Assembly (NCBI GenBank): GCA_022829145.1
Contig: CM040764.1
Coordinates: forward strand, 7,859,144 to 7,923,143
Direction of reading: 5' to 3'
Length of the DNA: 64,000 nt
Source: Albula goreensis
Taxonomy: Eukaryota; Chordata; Actinopteri; Albuliformes; Albulidae
Shown here: positions 57,901 through 64,000 of the stretch, piece after piece
Layout: each line of letters opens with the position of its first letter
Position numbering within the stretch: the stretch's first letter is position 1
The notes under the pieces: generated by a model
What the model saw: the letters and a program-made list of their open reading frames with translations, nothing else
Told to the model about the DNA's origin: nothing
Database searches by the model: none
Position numbers and translations under genes: made by a program

Positions 57901-60900
57901 TTACAACTGCACAACGTACCACTTTGCTGATGGCGTCCTTTGCCTTCTGCAGCTCGTCGCGGGCACGGTCGATCAGGTTCTCCGCGTCACGCACTCGGTT
58001 ACGGGACTTGTCGGCAAGGGCGCCAGTCTTGTCCACGGTGTTTCGGATGTTCTGGAGGCGGTTCCACTGGGTGGTCAGGGTGCTGTTGATCTTACCAAGA
58101 CGTTCCAGCAGGCCTTTGTCCACATCTGGAGAGTGGTATGGATGACCATGTTTTATTACATGCAGATGGATCCAGCTGTACTGCAGTTATACCAACAAAG
58201 ATACGAATAGCTAACTACCCAACTCATTACATACTGTATTGGTTAAATGGCCAACAACCCAGACTAAATCATCTTTGCAGTCCAGCCACTGGTTAGGCAT
58301 TTATTTTTAATCAATATACTTTGAAAAGGATTGTAACCTTTCACTGTAAAATCCGACAGAGAAACAATGTTAGTGGAGTGCATGAGCATGGCAGCACTGC
58401 TGATTGGGTCTCTTTTTTACCTGTTGTTTCTCAGACCTGCCCCTTTTTTCCCCCCACCCAAATGGAACTTTGAGCTCATCCCAATTGAACCACCTTCTCC
58501 CACAGACTCAGGATAAAGGGGTGCTAACATGACTCCTGTGCCTGTCCTGAGGACCACAGATGGCTTTACCCCTCCTTGTTCCCCAGCGAGGCTGAGCTAG
58601 TTGTTACCTTACCAGTGTGGTTACCAGAAGCTTCTTCTTCTGGAAGAAGTCATACAAGTCACTCCAGATAAGAGCATTTGCAAAATGAATGTAATGTGAT
58701 CAGCATGTTTTTCTGACAGCAGCTGACATGGTGTTTGAGTGTGGCACCCTCACCTTTACTGGTCTGAGCCTCCTGCAGCAGGTCCATGATGGCCTTCTCC
58801 GCCTCCTTCAGCCTGTCCTCGAAGGCCTTGTCGCTCACCGTCTCCTGGCTGGTGCCCAGGTTGTCAATCAGGGTCTGCAGGTCATGCAGCTTCTGCCTCT
58901 GCTGGTTCACCTGAACAAACACCAGTCTGACAGTTACCGCAGCAACGCACACATGCAACCAACAGCCCTTACCACAGTGCATTCCTATGTAAGGGAGCCA
59001 ACGGAAAATCTGAGGCTCTGTCACAGTCCCCACCTGACCTAAACAGACGAGCAAGGCCTCACCTTACCTCTCACTAGAGCAACAGCAAAGCCTACCAACT
59101 TTCTCACTGATGTTATCCCTCACTAGAGTAAACCCTTACCACATCCTTCACTAGAGTAATGTTAGAGTAAACCTTTAACTTATCCTTCACTAGAGTAATG
59201 TCAGAGTAAACCCTTACCATATCCTTCACCAGAGTAAACCCTTACCACATCCTTCACTAGAGTAATGTTAGAGTAAACCTTTACCTTATCCTTCACAAGA
59301 ATAATGTCAGAGTAAACCTTTACCTTATCCCTCACTAGAGAGTAACAGGATGGGCACTGCTGGCAGCCAGGCCGGGAGCGGTTGTAGAAGTAGTTTTCCT
59401 CACACATGTCGCAGCGAGACCCCACAAAGCCCGGCCGGCACTCGCAGCGTCCGTCCTCCTTGCACTGAGCCGACTGAGAGCCCTCAGGGTCACAGTCACA
59501 CGCTGTGGGGTAGACAGGAGAAGGTGGAGTATAAAACCACACCCACTGGAGGGGCAGAGGCTAACATTACATGCAATGAGCGTGTCTTACAATGACAGCC
59601 AATCAGATTCAGAAAACAGTCTGAAACACATGGTAGTCTTACGTTTGCAGCCAGAGGACCCAAAGCCGAAGAAGTTGACCTCGCAGCGTTCGCACTGCTG
59701 GCCCGTGACCCCTGGGTGACACTCGCACTGCCCGCTGCTGATGTCACACTGCCCGTTGGTGGAGCCAATAGCGTTGCAGTTGCACCTGAGGGAGGGACAC
59801 AGGAAGGGTTAATCTGTGCTGCACTGCACCATCCTCCACCAGCGACATCATATCCAGTCACACAGGCCACAGCATGACCACAGCAGTTCAGAGAGATGCT
59901 TTCATTTACGTTTTATCAACAAAACAAGACAATGTTACAAAAAGAAACACAATGCAGGAGGAAGCAAGAAACCCAAAAGGGTTTATAATAATGGGGCCAC
60001 AACAAAAATTTAAAATAGCAAGTAAACAAAAACAGACAGAAAATAATTAAAGATGTGTGTACAATCAGTGTGAATCCACAAATAAAATCTACAAAACATT
60101 ACTGTTGTCAATATATATGTAAATATCCCAAGAGACCTGTTCCTTCACTTTCAAAAAATCATTCCCACACCATGACCACCCTGGTGCCCCCTAATGAACT
60201 CCGCCCTCCAATGGCCCTGCCCACCTCTGGCAACCCCGCCCACTCTGCAGGTTGTAGTATCCAGGCTCGCAGGCGCTGCAGTCACGGTTGGTCACATAGG
60301 GAAGGCACTTGCACTGCCCGGTGATCTGTGAACAGCTGGTCTGCCGGTCCACTGTGCCGAATGGAGAGCAGGAGCATGCTGGAGGTGGAGAAGGAGTGAG
60401 AGAGAAGGGTTACACAGACCCTGAAGCATGCTGGGAAACACTGCCACCTTTCTCTCAATGCACACTCGATCACCTGACACAGCATGGGACAAGCAAGCAG
60501 TCTCTTACGTTTGCACTTTTCGCCGGGGCTGGTGGACAGTGGGTTGCCGAAGAAACCTTCCTTGCAGCGGTCGCAGAAGAAGCCGGCCGTGTTGTAAATG
60601 CACTTGAGGCACTCGCCAGTCTCCCGGTTGCAGTTGCCCACGGCGTTGGGGTCGATGTTGTCGCTGCATTTGCAGGCCCTGCAGGCTCGGATGGGACCGT
60701 TGTCCCCCAAGGGGTCTCCGAAAAATCCATCGTCGCAGAGCTCACAGCGTTTTCCTGGGACACAAGTTTTATATTTATTTAACCTTTATTTAACCAGGAG
60801 AAATATAACGTCTCTTTTACAAGGGTGACCTGGCCAAGAGGACAGCAGAGAACATTAAAACAGTTACATGACATTACAATTAAAACATTACAGCAATAAA

Positions 60901-63900
60901 ATATACAACAACATAGACTACAGAGGTAACGGGGTACTTTACCCAACATAGAAGCAAACTCAAGCAAGTGCTGAAGGTGTTATACATCTTGATCAGAGTA
61001 CAACAGAAAAATAACAGCGTAATAGCTGGGATACTCAGTGTTGGTGGGTGCTCAGGTGAGTGTGGGTTACTTATTACCTGTGGTGCCAGTGGGGCAGTTG
61101 GTGCACACCACCTCCTTGGTCTTGGGGACCACCGCACAGGTGGAGCCTCCGGGACAGGGGCAAGGCTGGCAGTCTGAGGAGGTTCCTGAGGTGGCGTCGC
61201 CATAGTAACCGTCCTTACACTTCTCACAGCTGATTCCCGCAGTGTTGTCCTTGCAGTCACACATCCCTACAGTCCACACACAGGCACAGGTTATTCCACT
61301 TCCAACCACAAGAGGGCAGTGAAGGACAAGCCACCACACAAGGTGGCTGAGGGTAATGAATCATGTTTTTAATGCACTAGAGAGGCAATGTGTACGTTGT
61401 CACCCTAGAGGCAACAGATACGAACTGCATCAACATTCTGATGAAAATGAAAACACAACAAATGTTGAATGACTGACATACTGGGAATACATATCCAGTG
61501 AACAGCTGTGTTTGTTTGGCAAAGCCACACTGGCTTAATGGTGAGAACTGATTGGTTCTTTTTCACCTGCATAGGCGGGGTCAGAGGCCAGAACTGCCTC
61601 ACTCACCTCAGCTACCTGGTAACGAAACTGAATGCAAACACTGGAAAGACTTGTGACAAGGATTTTAAAATGCCAATACGGTAGACATAAACACAAGTAA
61701 AGGTGCTGAATTTCTCTTCTCAAATCTTATTCTGTAATTGCTACCGATACACCATGGACATTCAAAACCATGGGTGGTGACGTTTGAATGAAAAACATCT
61801 GGCTTATTTCCCCTAACACCGAAGCACACAGGTCTACCATACTATGTGAATTTAAAGGCACCTTGATTACAAATACAAACTGCTTGGTAAACGATAGAGA
61901 CATAATGTCTACTCAACGGTTTCTTCACAAGCACAACCAAAATCCATGTCTCTCTCTGTAGCCCAACTGTTCTTTTTCCCCGTCTGTTTCCTAAAACCTG
62001 CTTACCTTCCCTCCTCCCCCAAAGTCTGTGGTCTGCACAGTCTAATGCCATTCTGCAGAAAAAATGCTCGCTAATGCGTTACCGATGGCTCCGTAGCCTG
62101 TGGAAGGGAAGACAGCTTCACAGCTGTACACGAGTCCTGCCTCTTATTTACTCTAAGGAAGCCTCCTGCTTCTCATTGCAATGACCAGTTCCATGCCAGG
62201 TTTCCTTTCACAGAGACTTGCACAGTTACAGCTCATGACTTCTTGTTAGTATGTGGAATGCAAAATGCGGTTTTGTTGTATTCTCTGTAGAAGAGCATGA
62301 CTTATTTATTGCCTGCATGATTAGGTACTTACAGCAACTAGATACAGTACTGCAGACATTCACAGGAAATGTAATTAATTGTTTGTGTTTCGAAACACTG
62401 ATGCCAAAGGGAAAAAGGATGCTAAGTACATAGAGTCAAAACAGGAACTCTAATTCCAGCTGTTATTTCAAGATAGTCCAAACAAAATCATTTGTCTCTT
62501 TAATTTTGTTTGCTTGAAAAAACAAATCCCAAAATGTTCACATATATAATGCTAACATTAATATCCTTTGAAAAGGCAATGTATGCAAAAAGTAATTAAA
62601 ACATGTACAATATAATAACTGATCTAGAACTGAAAAAGTTGTCATTGTGTATCTTATAATGAATTAAATATCAGTTAAAAAGATAAGTACTCCATGAATA
62701 GTACACAGCGAACACTGACATTGGTCTCTGCCTGAATGTATCCCCAAGTTTAGCGCAATGCAGAAAACTCACTTAGCCTAATTTGCGTAAATTATATTTG
62801 GATTATTGGGCATAACAGAGGATTCCATTTAGCAAAATGTTTTAGTACAGTAATACTGCACTTTTGTCTTAAACCCATTTCTATGTTTACAGCATGCTAT
62901 CAGCTTCCAGGACAATTTTTTAATTGAAATCTTTAATACCAAAAGCAAGTTGCATGGTGACCTTAGGAAAATTAAGATGTTAGAGAAAGACAACCAACCT
63001 TCACAAACACATAGCAGATGAATAATGGTGTGACTGTCCCCCATGTGCCCTGCGGCTCTTAAAAGGCATGAGGAGAGGGTGACAGGAGAGAGGCACGCTT
63101 CACAGGCGTGAGGGCGTGGCTCTGGGCTCACCTGTCTCTGGGTCGCAGGTGTCGCTGTGGCCGTTGCAGTTGCAGGACTCGCAGGCGCTGAAGGGGCCGA
63201 GGTCGGGCCGGTTCCTCCGGTATCCCAGGGCGCACTGCTCGCAGAACTGCCCCACGTAGCCCTGGGGGCAGGTGCATCTCTCCACCCAGCGGGCGGGTGT
63301 GCCGGGGCCCCTCCGCGCCGTCATGAGGGAGACGTCGTCCAGGTAGCCGGCGCCTGGGAAACGGGAAGAATTAGACCCCGAGCGAAGCATGCCGCTGCTC
63401 TCACAGACGGTCAGAACTCTGGCACTCTCAAACAGAGAGCTCTGGTGACACAAGTGGCCACTACAGTCCCTCTGAGTCTGACTACTGCTGCAGCTGTGAC
63501 AGCAATCTAGCATTATCATCATCAATGTTCCCCAGTAGCACAACTCATACTCAGTACGGTGTGTGCTGTGGTGTGGTCTTTGACTTACTCCTTTCGCTGT
63601 AGGTGCCACGGATCTTGATGGAGGTCAGGTTGTACAGAAGCTTCTGGAACTCGGAGTGGGTGAGGGTGGGTCTCCACGGGTAATCTGTAGTGTCATGCAG
63701 CCTGACAAACAAACAAACAAACAAAGTCTGGTCAAAATGTGGAACCACATTGCGTGAGTGATTGGGTGCATAAAATGCGCCACTGCCTGAGTTTATGAGT
63801 GTGAGATTGTATGAGTGTGCGTGAGTGAGTTTAAGTATGAGTGTGTGAGTGTGAGTGAATAAGTGTATAGATGAGTGTGTGAGCGAGTGAGTGTGTGAGG

Positions 63901-64000
63901 CTGAGGAAACAGCCCCCACCTGAACACGTATGTCTGCATGTTCTCGCTGGGGTAGGCGTTGCCCTGGGCGATGAGTGGCACTGCAACACGCAGCCCAGAG
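54282..64000 (-). CDS. lamc1: Laminin subunit gamma-1, 3' part (last 1010 residues, 19 exons; 5' part off the right edge)
   Basis: Gamma chain of most laminins; joins alpha and beta chains by its coiled coil and binds nidogen. Exons (5'->3'): 64000-63920 (partial), 63701-63589, 63353-63132, 61266-61078, 60754-60509, 60378-60225, 59785-59643, 59502-59324, 58910-58754, 58125-57920, 57587-57508, 57131-56994, 56881-56737, 56390-56241, 55976-55862, 55728-55529, 55297-55139, 54749-54650, 54538-54282. Phases agree throughout and all introns are GT-AG. In the visible fragment, the laminin IV domain ends at about residue 70, LE modules follow to 442, then a coiled coil of about 568 aa. Diagnostic gamma-1 features are NIDPNAV (fragment residues 234-240), [19 protein letters not shown] in exon 57587-57508, and the end [13 protein letters not shown]. 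The C-terminal Cys pairs with the beta chain, and Glu third from the end is the integrin-binding residue. The tandem paralogue lamc2 lies 3' of it. Confidence 0.96.
54890..55130. repeat. Minisatellite of about 33-37 bp with poly(A) tract, abutting lamc1 exon 17 donor
   Basis: About seven copies of a unit GAGTACTTCCTGTATGGAAC + CTGGGTCATATCA. A 30-base A run (54921-54951) interrupts the array after the first, more diverged copy. The last partial copy (GAGTACTTCC) ends about 20 bp before the donor of the exon at 55297-55139. Confidence 0.85.
59058..59340 (-). repeat. lamc1: 39-bp minisatellite duplicating the lamc1 exon 8 end and splice donor
   Basis: The end of the exon at 59502-59324 (CTAGTGAGGGATAAG|GTAAAGG) and the start of its intron are tandemly repeated leftward, about six to seven times. 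Donor-like GT sites follow at 59284-59283 (GGATAAG|GTAAAG), 59245-59244 (GGATGTG|GTAAGG), 59217-59216 (GGATATG|GTAAGG), about 59179 and 59139. The first two spacings are exactly 39 bp (13 codons, in frame); the third is 28 bp. The outermost site keeps the correct reading frame and matches the human exon end (LVKDKV). Confidence 0.85.
60639..60659 (-). other. lamc1: Nidogen-binding motif NIDPNAV in laminin gamma-1
   Basis: In the LE module encoded by the exon at 60754-60509 the loop reads NIDPNAV, identical to the mammalian gamma-1 nidogen-binding loop, in which Asp, Asn and Val make the key contacts. High-affinity nidogen binding is therefore expected. Confidence 0.92.
60769..60905. mobile_element. 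Dispersed teleost repeat fragment in lamc1 intron
   Basis: Contains TTTAACCTTTATTTAACCAG followed by TCTCTTTTACAAGGGTGACC and TGGCCAAGAGGACAGCAG. I recognise this word order from an abundant fish repeat (TTTATTTAACCAGG..ACAAG.G.GACCTGGCCAAGA..GCAGCA). Its class is uncertain to me. It starts about 15 bp upstream of the acceptor of the exon at 60754-60509, inside the intron. Confidence 0.6.
61267..63131 (-). other. lamc1: Large lamc1 intron between LE exons
   Basis: 1.9 kb with no supported exon. The frames at 61842-62051, 61535-61723 and similar are not laminin-like, and no repeat was recognised. Confidence 0.6.
63790..63900. repeat. Imperfect (TGAG)/(GTGA) simple repeat
   Basis: Run of GAGTGTGTGAGTGTGAGTGA-type words in the lamc1 intron just downstream of the rightmost exon. 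A short (CAAA)n tract at 63704-63724 forms the pyrimidine-rich side of the next acceptor when read on the minus strand. Confidence 0.8.

Noticed and set aside
61267..63131. Extra LE exon in the large lamc1 intron
   Set aside because: The flanking exons join in phase and match the human order (CDPETG / VCNCRDNTAG equivalent); no Cys-rich frame lies between.

Overview
This is vertebrate nuclear DNA, most likely from a ray-finned fish. The evidence is intron-split genes with GT/AG borders, many CA, GA and TC microsatellites, a tRNA-derived SINE with the tail common in teleost SINEs, a Tc1-like terminus, and one conserved gene block: smg7 - nmnat2 - lamc2 - lamc1. I recall the same order and relative orientation on human chromosome 1q25.3 (there inverted as a whole). 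I cannot name the species.

Layout. 1-2650 holds the 5' end of smg7 (minus strand): a 26-nt first coding exon at 1954-1979, its intron 1 to the left, and a promoter with YY1-like motifs to the right. 2651-5990 is the intergenic stretch between the divergent smg7 and nmnat2 genes. nmnat2 (plus strand) has 11 coding exons from 6184 to 30787 and codes for 307 aa, the length of human NMNAT2. Its 16.4-kb first intron carries three long minisatellites (40-, 48- and 26-bp units), and a fourth (about 51-53 bp) follows exon 2. The 3' UTR runs to about 32830. lamc2 (minus strand) is complete: 21 coding exons from 46114 down to 34314, 1125 aa, meeting nmnat2 tail to tail with about 0.3 kb between the transcript ends. 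46300-51740 is intergenic with repeat fragments. lamc1 (minus strand) is 3'-complete only: 19 exons from the right edge down to 54282, the last 1010 aa of laminin gamma-1, with a 3' UTR to about 51745.

Function. smg7 acts in nonsense-mediated mRNA decay. nmnat2 makes NAD in axons. lamc2 and lamc1 encode laminin gamma-2 and gamma-1, subunits of basement-membrane trimers. The two laminin genes lie in tandem and are evident paralogues; the others are neighbours without an obvious functional link.

I found no new multi-gene system. The most notable things are local: a 39-bp minisatellite that repeatedly duplicates a lamc1 splice donor in frame; a gamma-2 chain that keeps the nidogen-binding D-x-N-x-V core lost in human gamma-2, lacks one LE module and lacks the mammalian BMP-1 site; a GC-AG intron in lamc2; and a copy of the lamc2 polyadenylation region inside a lamc2 intron. 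All exon borders were placed by hand from reading frame, splice consensus and recalled human protein sequences, with no alignment tool.
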